64,000 nucleotides of DNA from Acidimicrobiales bacterium (GTDB lineage: Bacteria > Actinomycetota > Acidimicrobiia > Acidimicrobiales > Poriferisodalaceae), in the NCBI GenBank assembly GCA_009843525.1, contig VYDH01000014.1, positions 1 through 64,000 of the forward strand. Reading direction: 5' to 3'. The position numbers and the translations under genes are program-made. The notes below the pieces were generated by a model. It worked only from the letters and a program-made list of their open reading frames with translations, did no database searches and was not told where the DNA came from. The stretch's first letter is position 1. Each line of letters starts with the position of its first letter. This document shows, piece by piece, positions 16,851-25,810 of this stretch.

Positions 16851-18215
16851 TCACACCCCCGAGAGCGCTATGTCGGCAACAACCAGCGGCGGCATTGACA
16901 TCCCCCCGGCAAGTGGCTCGGCGGTCGCGCCGACGCCGCAGATCCCGAGCAGCATCCGTTGCAGGGTGGAGGCGATCGTCGCCTCACGGAACGGTTCAGC
17001 GAGCTGGCCGCCCGCGATCCGGTGTCCCCAAGCTCCCACCGAGAAGTCTCCGCTGGTGGGGTTGACGCCGCTGTGCAGGCCGCTGACGCCGCGTACCAAC
17101 ACGCCATTCTCAATGGACTCGTACAACATGCCAGCGGGGATGTCGCCGGTGGCGACGACGGGTGCGTGGGTGCCGACGCCAGGAATGGACCGCGTGCCGC
17201 GCACTGCCGAGCCTGTGGATGCGGTGTCTGATCGGCGCGCTGTGTACGCGTTGTGCAGGAAACCACTCAGCACACCGGCTGAGATCAGCGCGTTGCGGCG
17301 TGCTGCAAGCCCCTCACCATCGAAGTTCGCGGCCCCGAGCGTCGTCGGGTCAGTGGGATCGTCGACGAGGTGGAGCCGCTCGTCGGCAATCTGCTCGCCG
17401 ACACGATCAGCGAACGGCGAGCGACCCTTGAGCACGCTGTCAGCGGCGAGCACGCTCGCCACTACCCCGATGAACGCTGCAGCGACCGGGGGGGCCAGCA
17501 CGACGGTGACACGTTCGCTCGGCGGCTTCGTCGCGCCGAGCTGACCGGTGGCCTGCGATGTCGACTCTGTGACCACACGGTCGATGTCAAGCTCATCGGG
17601 CCGCCATGCGGCGTCGCCGGCGTAGCCGATTTGCGTTTCGTCGCCATCGGTGGCCAGCGGTTGAGCACCGACCGAGCAGCTCCCGTGCTCGGACTGCACG
17701 CAGATGCCGGTGCTCGACGCGAGCGCCGACTGCGACCACCCGTCGCTCCAGGCCGCGACGCGCACGCCCGAGATGCGGGGATCCGCTGCCAGGCAACGGC
17801 GTTCGAGGTCGATGGCCACCGCGATCTTGTCGGCATCGGACACGCCGAGCACTGCCGGGTCGCTGAGATCCAAGCCCGGCGGGGCCACGTCGTCGGGTTC
17901 GGCAAGTCCCTGGTGGGGATCAGGCTCGCCGAATCTCACGTTGCTCCGAGCGGCGGCGAGCGTGTCGGCTACGACGTCGGCGTCCAGCGAGCCGGCCGAT
18001 GCGAAGCCTTGGCGGCCGTCTTCAACCACGCGCACGCCGATGGCCGCGCTGTGGCCAGAGCGCAGCGACTCGACATCCCCGTTGTACGCGCGCACCGTGG
18101 TTGAGCGCCCCGTCGACACGCAGACCTCGATCTGCTCGGTCCGCTGGGCCTGCTCGCACACCTGCTGCGCGAGCTGGGCCAATTCGTCAGTGTCGTACTG
18201 GCGCCGTCCGTTCAT
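16851..18215 (-). CDS. pmbA: TldE/PmbA family metalloprotease subunit
   Basis: A 454-residue PmbA/TldE protein, the non-catalytic partner of TldD in a heterodimeric protease that trims peptides such as modified peptide antibiotics. Family blocks include the N-terminal VRAYNGDVESLRSGHSAAIGVRVV, the mid-region LVDDPTDPTTLG and the C-terminal NPTSGDFSVGAWGHRI. It lacks the HExxxH motif, as expected for this subunit. It lies 44 bases after tldD on the same strand. Confidence 0.92.
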   Translation of the reverse strand: MNGRRQYDTDELAQLAQQVCEQAQRTEQIEVCVSTGRSTTVRAYNGDVESLRSGHSAAIGVRVVEDGRQGFASAGSLDADVVADTLAAARSNVRFGEPDPHQGLAEPDDVAPPGLDLSDPAVLGVSDADKIAVAIDLERRCLAADPRISGVRVAAWSDGWSQSALASSTGICVQSEHGSCSVGAQPLATDGDETQIGYAGDAAWRPDELDIDRVVTESTSQATGQLGATKPPSERVTVVLAPPVAAAFIGVVASVLAADSVLKGRSPFADRVGEQIADERLHLVDDPTDPTTLGAANFDGEGLAARRNALISAGVLSGFLHNAYTARRSDTASTGSAVRGTRSIPGVGTHAPVVATGDIPAGMLYESIENGVLVRGVSGLHSGVNPTSGDFSVGAWGHRIAGGQLAEPFREATIASTLQRMLLGICGVGATAEPLAGGMSMPPLVVADIALSGV

Positions 18216-18222
18216 GCGAGAT

Positions 18223-18266
18223 CACACCCCGCCGCTCACGCGCAGCCACACCCCGCCGCTCACGCG
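18223..18266. repeat. 20-bp direct repeat, duplicated tldD 3' end
   Basis: A 20-bp sequence occurs at 18223-18242 and again at 18247-18266, offset 24 bp. The second copy overlaps the tldD stop codon. On the minus strand the tldD end forms the hairpin CCGCCGC-GTGA-GCGGCGG with the stop in the loop, and the copy repeats part of it in the short gap before pmbA. Confidence 0.8.
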
Positions 18267-19705
18267 GCGGTTCCTCCGACCGTGAGTGCCCGTACGCGCA
18301 GCGTGGGCTGGCCGTCGCCGACGGGCACGCCTTGGCCATCTTTGCCGCACGTGCCAGGACTCCCCATGGCGAAGTCATTCCCGAGGGCGTCGATGTCGAG
18401 CAGCACTTGGGGACCGTTGCCGATCAGGTTTCCCTCCCGGAGCGGTTCAGTTATCACGCCGTCCTCGATGAGGTACGACTCGGTCATGCCGAACACGAAG
18501 TCGCCGGTGGCGGTGTTGACCTGACCGCCGCCGAGATGCGCCACATACACACCCCACGGCGTGTCAGCGATGATGTCGGCCGGGTCGATGTCGCCGTTGG
18601 TGACGAACGTGTTGGTCATCCGGACCATTGGCAGATGCGTGTAGCTCTGACGCCGACCATTGCCCGACGGCACCCGACCGTCATCTCGACTGCGCAGCCA
18701 ATCCCACATGTAGTCGGTGAGGACCCCGTCGCTGATCAGCTCGTTGCGCTGAGTGGGGTGGCCTTCGTCGTCGATGGCCAGCGCACCCCACTCAGGCCCC
18801 ATCGTGCCGTCATCGACCAGCGTCACCCCGTTGGCCGCCACCTGTGAGCCAACCCGGCCGGCGAACACTGACGCACCCTTGCGCACCAGATCAGCTTCAA
18901 GCCCATGCCCGCATGCCTCATGGAACAGGACTCCGCCCCCGCCGCGGGCGATCACCACAGGCACCTCGCCGCTCGGCGCAGGACGGGCCGCGAGCTTCGT
19001 GACGGCGCGCTGCGCGGCACGCTCGGCGAGCTCAGCAGGGTCGTGGTCGTCGAACAGCTCCCAGCCCACCGTGTACCCGACGGTCTCGCGGCCGGTCTGC
19101 AAGCCGCCGTCGCCGCTCGCGACGCATCCCACCGAAAACAGCGTCCGCACCTGGTCATCGGCCGCGCAGACACCATGCGTGTTGGCCACCATGATCCGGC
19201 GGCGACTCTCGCCATAGCGGGCAGTCACCTGGGTGATGGCCTTGTGGGTGGACCGGGCGGCATCATCTGCGGCACGCAGCAGCGCCACCTTGCGTTCGGC
19301 GCCGATGGATGCTGGCAGCACAGCGACCCGTGGCTCAGCGAGAGCGATCGCCCCGAGCGACGTCATGTCCACCGTGCCGCCCTGCGACTGACGTGTCGCC
19401 ACCGCGGCAGCGGTACGAGCGGCATCTGCCAAACCGTGAGCGCTCAAGTCCGACGTGTGCGCGTAGCCCGTGACTTCACCTGCAGTGACCCGGATGCCCA
19501 CACCGCGGTCGCGGCCCGAGTTCATCTCCTCCACCCGGCCTTCGTCAAAGACCACGCTGGCCGATTCCCGGTCCTCGGCGAACAGCTCTGCCCACTCGCC
19601 GCCCGTGTCCAGTGCCACCCGCAAGGTCGCATCGACGACATCGAAGTCAACGAGCGGCTCTGCTGTGATCTCTGCTGCGGCCGTCGTGTCGGATGTGCGT
19701 GTCAT
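18260..19705 (-). CDS. tldD: TldD metalloprotease catalytic subunit
   Basis: A 481-residue TldD with the zinc motif HEACGHGLEAD (HExxxH) at roughly residues 260-270, the family's active site. Other blocks are RDRGVGIRVTAGEVTGYAHT, the GTMGPEWGALAIDDEG loop and TNTFVTNGDIDPADII. I chose ATG 19705 (MTRTSDTTAAAE); the frame is open far upstream but that part is Arg-rich shadow sequence. With PmbA downstream it forms a peptide-cleaving heterodimer. No peptide-antibiotic precursor gene was recognised nearby. Confidence 0.94.
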   Translation of the reverse strand: MTRTSDTTAAAEITAEPLVDFDVVDATLRVALDTGGEWAELFAEDRESASVVFDEGRVEEMNSGRDRGVGIRVTAGEVTGYAHTSDLSAHGLADAARTAAAVATRQSQGGTVDMTSLGAIALAEPRVAVLPASIGAERKVALLRAADDAARSTHKAITQVTARYGESRRRIMVANTHGVCAADDQVRTLFSVGCVASGDGGLQTGRETVGYTVGWELFDDHDPAELAERAAQRAVTKLAARPAPSGEVPVVIARGGGGVLFHEACGHGLEADLVRKGASVFAGRVGSQVAANGVTLVDDGTMGPEWGALAIDDEGHPTQRNELISDGVLTDYMWDWLRSRDDGRVPSGNGRRQSYTHLPMVRMTNTFVTNGDIDPADIIADTPWGVYVAHLGGGQVNTATGDFVFGMTESYLIEDGVITEPLREGNLIGNGPQVLLDIDALGNDFAMGSPGTCGKDGQGVPVGDGQPTLRVRALTVGGTAA

Positions 19706-19915
19706 GAAGCTGCCAAGAATCTCAGAATTCGGCGCGGAGACGTTTTGCATCCGCGGCACGACCGTATGTGGGTCGCGCCGTCGCCACACTATTGTGCGAA
19801 GCCACGTGAAACGCTTCGGAACCGATGTGCGTCGCCGTACCCCCAAGGGCGACGCGCTGGGCGAGCGCTGCGGAGGGCAGCCTGAGCGTGACTCCCGCTC
19901 GGCAGGCTGACGGCG

Positions 19916-20935
19916 ATGCGCGGCGCCACAGCACCAGTTCCGCCATCGCAGCGGCGGGCGCGCATCCCGCACGGCCTCGTTACGGCGTTGCGCGTTGGCG
20001 CGAGCGCAGGTCTCTTGGCCCTGCTCATCATCATCAGCCGCGATGAACTGTCGGCGCTCGACGTCGGATCCAAGAGCGCTGCAGCTGCGTGGCTGACTGG
20101 TGCCGCCCTCGTCATCGCGGCAGCGTTCGTCATGGCCGCAGTGCGCTGGTGGCAGGTGGCCGACACGCTCGACGTCCCGGTGTCGGGGCGCTCGACGCTG
20201 TCCATCTATCTCGCCGCGCTGTTCGTCGGGAACTTCCTGCCCACCACCATCGGGGGCGACGTGCTGCGCGTCAACCGGCTGGCTCGCATCTGCGGCAGCC
20301 AGGCCAACGCCTTCGCCACGGTCATCATCGAACGCCTGACGGGCTGGGTCGTCCTGCCGCTGCTCACCTTGGCGGCGCTGATCTCGCAGCCGAGCCTGCT
20401 GAGTCACTCCGGAGGCCAGATCGCCGGCGGGCTCGCGCTGGGGACGCTGGTGGTGCTCGCACTCATCGTCTGGGTGGCAGAACATCCCCGCGGACTTGGC
20501 CGGCTTGCGGGCGGTACCCGCATCAGGGAAGCGCTCGGCGCGGTGCACACGGGTCTGAGCGTGTTCCGGCGACATCCGGGGGCCGCCGGCCGATTGCTCA
20601 CAGTCGGATTGGCGTATCAATTCCTGCTCGTAGTAGCGACGGCTTTGGCGGGGGCCGCAATCGGTGTGAATCCAGGTCTTCGAGCTTGGTTGGCCTTCGC
20701 GCCCATGGTGTTGATCGTTCAGAATCTGAGTGCCATCGGCGGTCTCGGAGTGCGTGAGGGGGCGCTCGTGCTGTTCCTCGATGCCCATGGTGTCAATGAG
20801 GGCGAAGCCGTGCTGCTGGGCCTCTTGGTGTATGCGCTGACGCTGCTGGTGAGCCTGACCGGAGCCCCAGCGCTGGCGCTCGGCGGCCGTCGTAACCGCA
20901 GCAAGGTGCCCGCCGAAGTGCCCGCCGGAAGCTGA
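19916..20935 (+). CDS. Flippase-like (LPG synthase TM domain) membrane protein
   Basis: A 339-residue integral membrane protein of the UPF0104/lysylphosphatidylglycerol-synthase transmembrane family, with about eight hydrophobic segments. The family's conserved loop is present in FLPTTIGGDVLRVNRLARICG followed by an FATVIIERLTGW helix. Only the membrane (flippase) part is present, with no aminoacyl-transferase domain, so lipid translocation rather than lysylation is the likely activity. It ends 17 bases before dxs on the same strand, so the pair may be co-transcribed. The 210-base gap upstream is a promoter region divergent from tldD. Confidence 0.8.
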   Translation: MRGATAPVPPSQRRARIPHGLVTALRVGASAGLLALLIIISRDELSALDVGSKSAAAAWLTGAALVIAAAFVMAAVRWWQVADTLDVPVSGRSTLSIYLAALFVGNFLPTTIGGDVLRVNRLARICGSQANAFATVIIERLTGWVVLPLLTLAALISQPSLLSHSGGQIAGGLALGTLVVLALIVWVAEHPRGLGRLAGGTRIREALGAVHTGLSVFRRHPGAAGRLLTVGLAYQFLLVVATALAGAAIGVNPGLRAWLAFAPMVLIVQNLSAIGGLGVREGALVLFLDAHGVNEGEAVLLGLLVYALTLLVSLTGAPALALGGRRNRSKVPAEVPAGS

Positions 20936-20952
20936 GTACCCTTGGGCCGCGA

Positions 20953-22917
20953 ATGCACCTCGCCAAGCTCACCAGCCCGGCTGACCTGCGAGCACTCAGC
21001 CCATCTCAGCTCGATGAGCTTTGCGCGGAGATCAGGGACTTCGTGGTGCAGGCTGTCTCGCAGACCGGCGGACATCTCGGTTCGAACCTCGGCGCAGTCG
21101 AGCTCAGCGTTGCGCTGCACCGGGTGTTCGAATCGCCACGCGACGTCATCATCTGGGACACCGGCCACCAGGCCTACGTGCACAAGCTCATCACCGGTCG
21201 GAGGGATGGCTTCGAGAAACTGCGCCAGCGGCATGGCCTGTCGGGGTACCCGAGCACATCCGAGTCGCCCCATGACGTCGTCGAGAACAGCCACGCTTCC
21301 ACCTCGCTGAGCTGGGCATCTGGGCTCGCCGCCGGATTCCAGCTCACCGGTCACGAGCACCGACGAGTCGTCGCAGTCATCGGCGACGGCTCCATGACCG
21401 GCGGGATGGCCTTCGAGGCACTGAACAACCTCGGCCATTACGCCCAGCGGGCATTGATCGTGCTCAACGACAACGGTCGCTCCTACGCCCCGACCGTCAG
21501 CCGGCTGTCCACAGTGATGTCGCGATTGAGACAGTCGCCCCACTACGTGCAGGGCCGCCGAGCGGTGGATCACCTGCTCGAGCGTGTGCCGCTGGGCGAC
21601 GGCGTGCGCCGGAGCCTGGACAGCGCTGCCGCCGCGATGCGCGAAATGTGGGAGCCGCCGGCGTTCTTCGAGACGCTCGGCGTGCGCTATGTCGGCCCGG
21701 TCGACGGGCACGACATCTCGGCCATGGAATCGGCATTCCGCGACGCTGCCGCCTACGCCGGCGGTCCCATTGTCGTTCATGTCGTGACGCAGAAGGGGCG
21801 CGGCTACGCCCCTGCCGAGCACGACACCGAGAAACACCTGCACGACATCGGCCTCTTCGACCCTGCCACGGGCAGTGCCCCAGCGCTCAGCACCGACAAG
21901 CCGTTACTGGCTCCGACGGTGCCCGATGAACCGGCACGCCAAGCTCAGCAGACCGTGCCTCAGGAGCGCGACTACACGGCCGTTTTCACCGAGACGCTCA
22001 TCGCGGCAGCACGACGCGACCGCGACATCGTCGCGATTACGGCCGCCATGCCCGGCTCCACCGGGCTGCTGCCCTTCCAGCGAGAGTTTCCCGATCGTTT
22101 CTATGACGTGGGCATCGCCGAGCAGCATGCACTCACATCGGCCGCCGGCATGGCACGCGCCGGTCTCCGACCGGTCGTGGCGGTGTACTCGACATTCCTG
22201 GCACGGGCCTTCGATCAGGCGCTCTATGACATCGGCCTGCACCGCCTGCCGGTCATCCTGTGCGTGGACCGCGCCGGCATCACCGGCCCCGACGGCGCAT
22301 CCCACCACGGCCTGTACGACATTGCCATGTTCACGCGCGTCCCCGGCATGACCCTGTTCGCCCCATCGGGACCCGACGAGCTGCCGGCAGCGTTCGCCCA
22401 AGCCCTCGAGATCACCGACGGCCCCGTAGCAATCCGATGGCCCCGCGGCAAAGGCCCAGTAAGCGGGACGGTCCGGCAACCAGATGCCGTGACGAGCGAC
22501 ATACGCGCGCAGGCCCGCCAACACCGTTCAGGCCCAGACGCATGCATCCTGGCCGCCGGCCAGACGTTCGGCGCAGCGATCGAAGCCGCCGAATTGCTGA
22601 GTGCCGAAGGCGTAGAAGTCTCGCTGTGGGACCCACGGATCCTCAAGCCGCTCGACCGCGCCATGCTGCTGGACGCCGCGGCGCACCCGCTGGTGGTGAC
22701 CGCAGAGGACGGTGTGCGCGTGGGCGGCTTCGGCAGCCTCGTCAACGACGCCCTCCAACAGCTCGACACCCCGACCATCCCACGCATCACCCAACTAGGC
22801 ACCCCCGACGCCTACCTCCCCCACGGCACCGCCCAAGAACTGCACGCCGAACTCGGCCTAGACGCCAAGGGCATTGCGGCCGCAGTCACCAAGACCCTCG
22901 CTCGCATCACCGCCTAG
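20953..22917 (+). CDS. dxs: 1-deoxy-D-xylulose-5-phosphate synthase
   Basis: A 654-residue thiamine-diphosphate enzyme condensing pyruvate and glyceraldehyde-3-phosphate at the entry to the MEP isoprenoid pathway. Visible blocks: GGHLGSNLGAVELSVALH, IWDTGHQAYVHKL, the ThDP motif GDGSMTGGMAFEALNN, PVDGHD, and in the second half DVGIAEQHAL with the catalytic Glu and DRAGITGPDGASHHG. It ends with the transketolase C-terminal domain. A strong hairpin follows the stop. MEP-pathway isoprenoids feed the undecaprenyl carrier recycled by uppP in this window. Confidence 0.97.
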   Translation: MHLAKLTSPADLRALSPSQLDELCAEIRDFVVQAVSQTGGHLGSNLGAVELSVALHRVFESPRDVIIWDTGHQAYVHKLITGRRDGFEKLRQRHGLSGYPSTSESPHDVVENSHASTSLSWASGLAAGFQLTGHEHRRVVAVIGDGSMTGGMAFEALNNLGHYAQRALIVLNDNGRSYAPTVSRLSTVMSRLRQSPHYVQGRRAVDHLLERVPLGDGVRRSLDSAAAAMREMWEPPAFFETLGVRYVGPVDGHDISAMESAFRDAAAYAGGPIVVHVVTQKGRGYAPAEHDTEKHLHDIGLFDPATGSAPALSTDKPLLAPTVPDEPARQAQQTVPQERDYTAVFTETLIAAARRDRDIVAITAAMPGSTGLLPFQREFPDRFYDVGIAEQHALTSAAGMARAGLRPVVAVYSTFLARAFDQALYDIGLHRLPVILCVDRAGITGPDGASHHGLYDIAMFTRVPGMTLFAPSGPDELPAAFAQALEITDGPVAIRWPRGKGPVSGTVRQPDAVTSDIRAQARQHRSGPDACILAAGQTFGAAIEAAELLSAEGVEVSLWDPRILKPLDRAMLLDAAAHPLVVTAEDGVRVGGFGSLVNDALQQLDTPTIPRITQLGTPDAYLPHGTAQELHAELGLDAKGIAAAVTKTLARITA

Positions 22918-22927
22918 CTGGCGCGCA

Positions 22928-22955
22928 ACGGCCCGGAGCCGATGCCCCGGGCCGT
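22928..22955. terminator. Hairpin terminator between converging dxs and thiolase
   Basis: A perfect 9-bp inverted repeat, ACGGCCCGG (22928-22936) and CCGGGCCGT (22947-22955) with a 10-base loop, lies just after dxs. No strong T-run follows, typical of GC-rich actinobacterial terminators. It could serve both converging genes. Confidence 0.75.
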
Positions 22956-23013
22956 CAAGCGTTGGATTGTTCCTGCGCCGCAGCAATGCTGCGGGCATCA
23001 GATACAGCGAGGG

Positions 23014-24216
23014 TCAGCCCAGCTCGGAACCAACAACCGAGACGAAGCTCACCGCCGCCCCAGGCTGCCCGCCCAGGTTGTGCGTGAGCCCCAGCGTTTT
23101 GCCCTGCTCGGTCACCGAGGGGATCTGCCGCTCAGGCGGGGCTTGACCGCGCAGCTGCAACCAGCACTCGAAGAGCATCCGCAGGCCGGATGCACCGATC
23201 GGGTGGCCGAAGCTCTTCAGACCGCCGTCGGGATTGACCGGGAGGTCGCCGTCGAGGTCGAACGTGCCGGCCATGGCTTCCTTCCAGCCCAAGCCACGCT
23301 CGGCAAATCCGAGGTCCTCCATGAGGACCAGCTCGGTGGGCGTGAAGCAGTCGTGCACCTCGGCCATCGCGATCTGCGAGCGCGGGTCGGTGATGCCAGC
23401 CTGCTTGTAGGCCTCGGTCGCGGACGCTACGACCTCACGGAAGGTCGTGTAGTCGTAGGTGCTGTCGAGCGCGCCGGTCGCAGGACCGGACGCAAAGCTG
23501 AGGGCCTTGATGTACAGCGGGTTGTCGCAGTACTTGTGGGCGTCCTCGGCCCGTACCAGGACTGCAGCCGCCGAGCCGTCGCTGACGCCCGAGCAGTCGA
23601 AGATGCCCAGCGGACCAGCGATCAGCGGCGAGCCGGCGATGGTCTCCTTGGCGACTTCCTTGCGGAACTGCGCTCGGGGATTCAGCGAACCGTTGCGGTG
23701 GTTCTTCCAGGCGATCCGGGTGAGGACTTCCTTCATGGTGTCCTCGTCGAGCCCGTACTTGTGGGCGTAGGCCGGTGCCAGCAGGCTGAATGTGGCCGGT
23801 GCAGTGATGGTGGAATCTGTGCCGTCGCTGGGCGGGCGGGCGCCTGTCAGACCCGAGTAGCCGGAGTCCTTCAGCTTCTCCACGCCGATCGCCATGACCA
23901 TGTCATAGGCGCCCGAAGCCACTGCGTAAGCAGCGTTGCGGAATGCCTCAGAGCCGGTGGCGCACATGTTCTCGAGCCGGGTGACCGGCTTGTAGTCGAG
24001 CTGCAGCGGCTTCGACAGCGTCAGGCCGGAGACGCCCGAGCCCATCGTGCCGAGCCAGAAGGCGTCGATGTCGTCTTGGGTGACGCCAGCGGATGCGTAC
24101 GCATCGTGCGCGGCGTCGGTGAGCATGTCATCGACGCTGCGATCCCAGTGCTCGCCGAACTGGGTGCAACCCATCCCGACGATCGCGACCTTGTCGCGAA
24201 TGCCATGTGAACTCAT
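23014..24216 (-). CDS. Thiolase / acyl-CoA acetyltransferase (SCP2-type)
   Basis: A 400-residue thiolase-fold enzyme. I chose ATG 24216 (MSSHGIRDKVAIVGMG) over an upstream ATG because VAIVGMG is the normal family N-terminus. The nucleophile Cys lies in ENMCATGSEAFRNAA. Later blocks are VHDCFTPTELVLMEDLG, SFGHPIGASGLRML and THNLGGQPGAAV, which places it with sterol-carrier-protein-like thiolases rather than classic PhaA/FadA. It follows the HMG-CoA-synthase-like/OB-fold gene by 68 bases. In archaea and some actinobacteria such pairs form a channelling complex with the OB-fold protein. Confidence 0.85.
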   Translation of the reverse strand: MSSHGIRDKVAIVGMGCTQFGEHWDRSVDDMLTDAAHDAYASAGVTQDDIDAFWLGTMGSGVSGLTLSKPLQLDYKPVTRLENMCATGSEAFRNAAYAVASGAYDMVMAIGVEKLKDSGYSGLTGARPPSDGTDSTITAPATFSLLAPAYAHKYGLDEDTMKEVLTRIAWKNHRNGSLNPRAQFRKEVAKETIAGSPLIAGPLGIFDCSGVSDGSAAAVLVRAEDAHKYCDNPLYIKALSFASGPATGALDSTYDYTTFREVVASATEAYKQAGITDPRSQIAMAEVHDCFTPTELVLMEDLGFAERGLGWKEAMAGTFDLDGDLPVNPDGGLKSFGHPIGASGLRMLFECWLQLRGQAPPERQIPSVTEQGKTLGLTHNLGGQPGAAVSFVSVVGSELG

Positions 24217-24284
24217 GTGTGCCTGCCTTGTGGTGAGTTGTGGGTACTTGACATTATGGCCGCTGGCAGCCAGTTCGTGCTGCG

Positions 24285-25694
24285 TCAAGCCGCAGCCGGG
24301 CGAGCCTTCCAGAAGTAGTTGTGGATTCCCTCGGCTGTGTACAGCCGACGGAAGGTCATCTCGACGCGGTCGCCGATGCGCACCTCATCGGGATCGACAT
24401 CGGTCATCTCGGCCTGGAAGCGCCCACCGCCGTCGTAGTCGATGACCACGGCCACCATGGGCGGCGACAGCGAGAACGCCAGCCGGTCCACGGTGAACGT
24501 TGCGATGGTGGCCGGAATGTCAGCCATGCGGACCGGCTCCATGTCGTCGACGGCGCCGCCCTCCATGGACACTCGCATGGGGGGCATGTGGATGGCGCCC
24601 GAGCTGCGGTCACGCGAGCCGATCAGGGCGTACTTCCAGTCCTCTGATCGGAATGCGGGGGGCGCGCCAGGCCGTTCGGGGTCGGGACGCCGGGGGGGCT
24701 CACGATCCAGGAATCCGCGCCACGTCAGATACTGGTTGTAGTCGAGCGCGTCGTTGCCGCCCTCAATCTGGGACCCAACGGTGCGGAACGGCTCGTAGTC
24801 GGCGATGGCATCGGTGGTGTGCATCACCGTTGCAGTAGCGCCGTCTGCCAGCCGGATGATGAGGTAGTTCTGGTTGGGCTCAGCGTCGTCAAGGATCGAT
24901 GCCACCACCAGGCCCGTCTGTGCCCCGCCGGCGTTGCCGATCTGGGCCGTGAGGTCGTTCACCAGCTTGTCGCCGGCCAGTCGCGACACGCCTCGCGCCG
25001 CCCGAGCGTGCATGCCGGTCACCGAGACACCGTCGATGTCGTCGATGGTGAGCTCAGCAGCGGCCAGGGCACGTTCGACGGCGCGCTGCGCAAGCGGCAG
25101 GTAGGCCTGCTCGCCGAAGCGTTCTTCCCACACGCGCGAGAAGTCGTCACCGGGTTGTCGGTAGCGATCGAGGAATTCAGCGACTTCAGTCGCCGAGCCG
25201 AGTTCGTGAGCAATGATCGGCGACGAGCTTCCATCACCGATCAGAAACGCGGCCGCGCCGTCACCGCCGCTGGCTTCGTCGCCGCTGGTCGGCCGACCGG
25301 TGCGAATATCGGACAGGACCATCAAGTTGTCACCTGGGGCGTTCAGCGCCAGCCCTAGGGCGGCCTCAATCGAACGGGGGGCGCCGTTGAGATCGAGAGC
25401 CGTCACCGAAGACGGCAGGTTGAGCGCCGCGTGGATGGCAGTGGCGTTGGTCTTGTCGAGGTAGGCCGGATTCGAAGTCGAGAAGATCACGCGGTCGACA
25501 GAGGCGTCGCCGCTGCCGCCCCGCAGGCAGTTGCGCGCCGCCTCGACGCCCAGCGTGGTGGTGTCCTCGTCGTAGCTGGCCACGGCACGGTGACCGCGGC
25601 CGCCGCCGGCACCCATGGCCGCTGTGATTCTCGACCGGTCGAGCCGCCAGTAGGGCACGTAGGTGCCGTACCCGATGATCCCTCGTTCCGCCAT
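24285..25694 (-). CDS. HMG-CoA-synthase-like protein fused to DUF35 OB-fold
   Basis: 469 residues: an N-terminal HMG-CoA-synthase/KAS-III-type thiolase fold (GIIGYGTYVPYWRLDR, DLNGAPRSIEAALGLA, GDGAAAFLIG) to about residue 300, then a C-terminal DUF35 OB-fold (VVIDYDGGGRFQAEMTDVDP, GDRVEMTFRRLY). The zinc-ribbon cysteines usual before the OB fold are absent. At the active-site position where the family has Ala-Cys, this protein has Ala105-Pro106, so the acyl-enzyme cysteine appears missing. That suggests a structural or CoA-channelling partner for the thiolase encoded next, not an independent synthase. Family call is firm, function inferred. Confidence 0.8.
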   Translation of the reverse strand: MAERGIIGYGTYVPYWRLDRSRITAAMGAGGGRGHRAVASYDEDTTTLGVEAARNCLRGGSGDASVDRVIFSTSNPAYLDKTNATAIHAALNLPSSVTALDLNGAPRSIEAALGLALNAPGDNLMVLSDIRTGRPTSGDEASGGDGAAAFLIGDGSSSPIIAHELGSATEVAEFLDRYRQPGDDFSRVWEERFGEQAYLPLAQRAVERALAAAELTIDDIDGVSVTGMHARAARGVSRLAGDKLVNDLTAQIGNAGGAQTGLVVASILDDAEPNQNYLIIRLADGATATVMHTTDAIADYEPFRTVGSQIEGGNDALDYNQYLTWRGFLDREPPRRPDPERPGAPPAFRSEDWKYALIGSRDRSSGAIHMPPMRVSMEGGAVDDMEPVRMADIPATIATFTVDRLAFSLSPPMVAVVIDYDGGGRFQAEMTDVDPDEVRIGDRVEMTFRRLYTAEGIHNYFWKARPAAA

Positions 25695-25810
25695 GTCGTC
25701 TCTCCCCGATACGAATCCTCAGCCAGGTTCCGATGCCGTCGGCACGTACGGCCGCCTGGCTCACCCCAGCCAGCGCAGGAGCCTACGAGGATGCGCCCTC
25801 GGGTGTTGAG

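Noticed and set aside
18260-20788. 842-residue TldD
   Set aside because: The upstream 360 residues are low-complexity shadow of the opposite-strand flippase-like gene; TldD proper starts at 19705.
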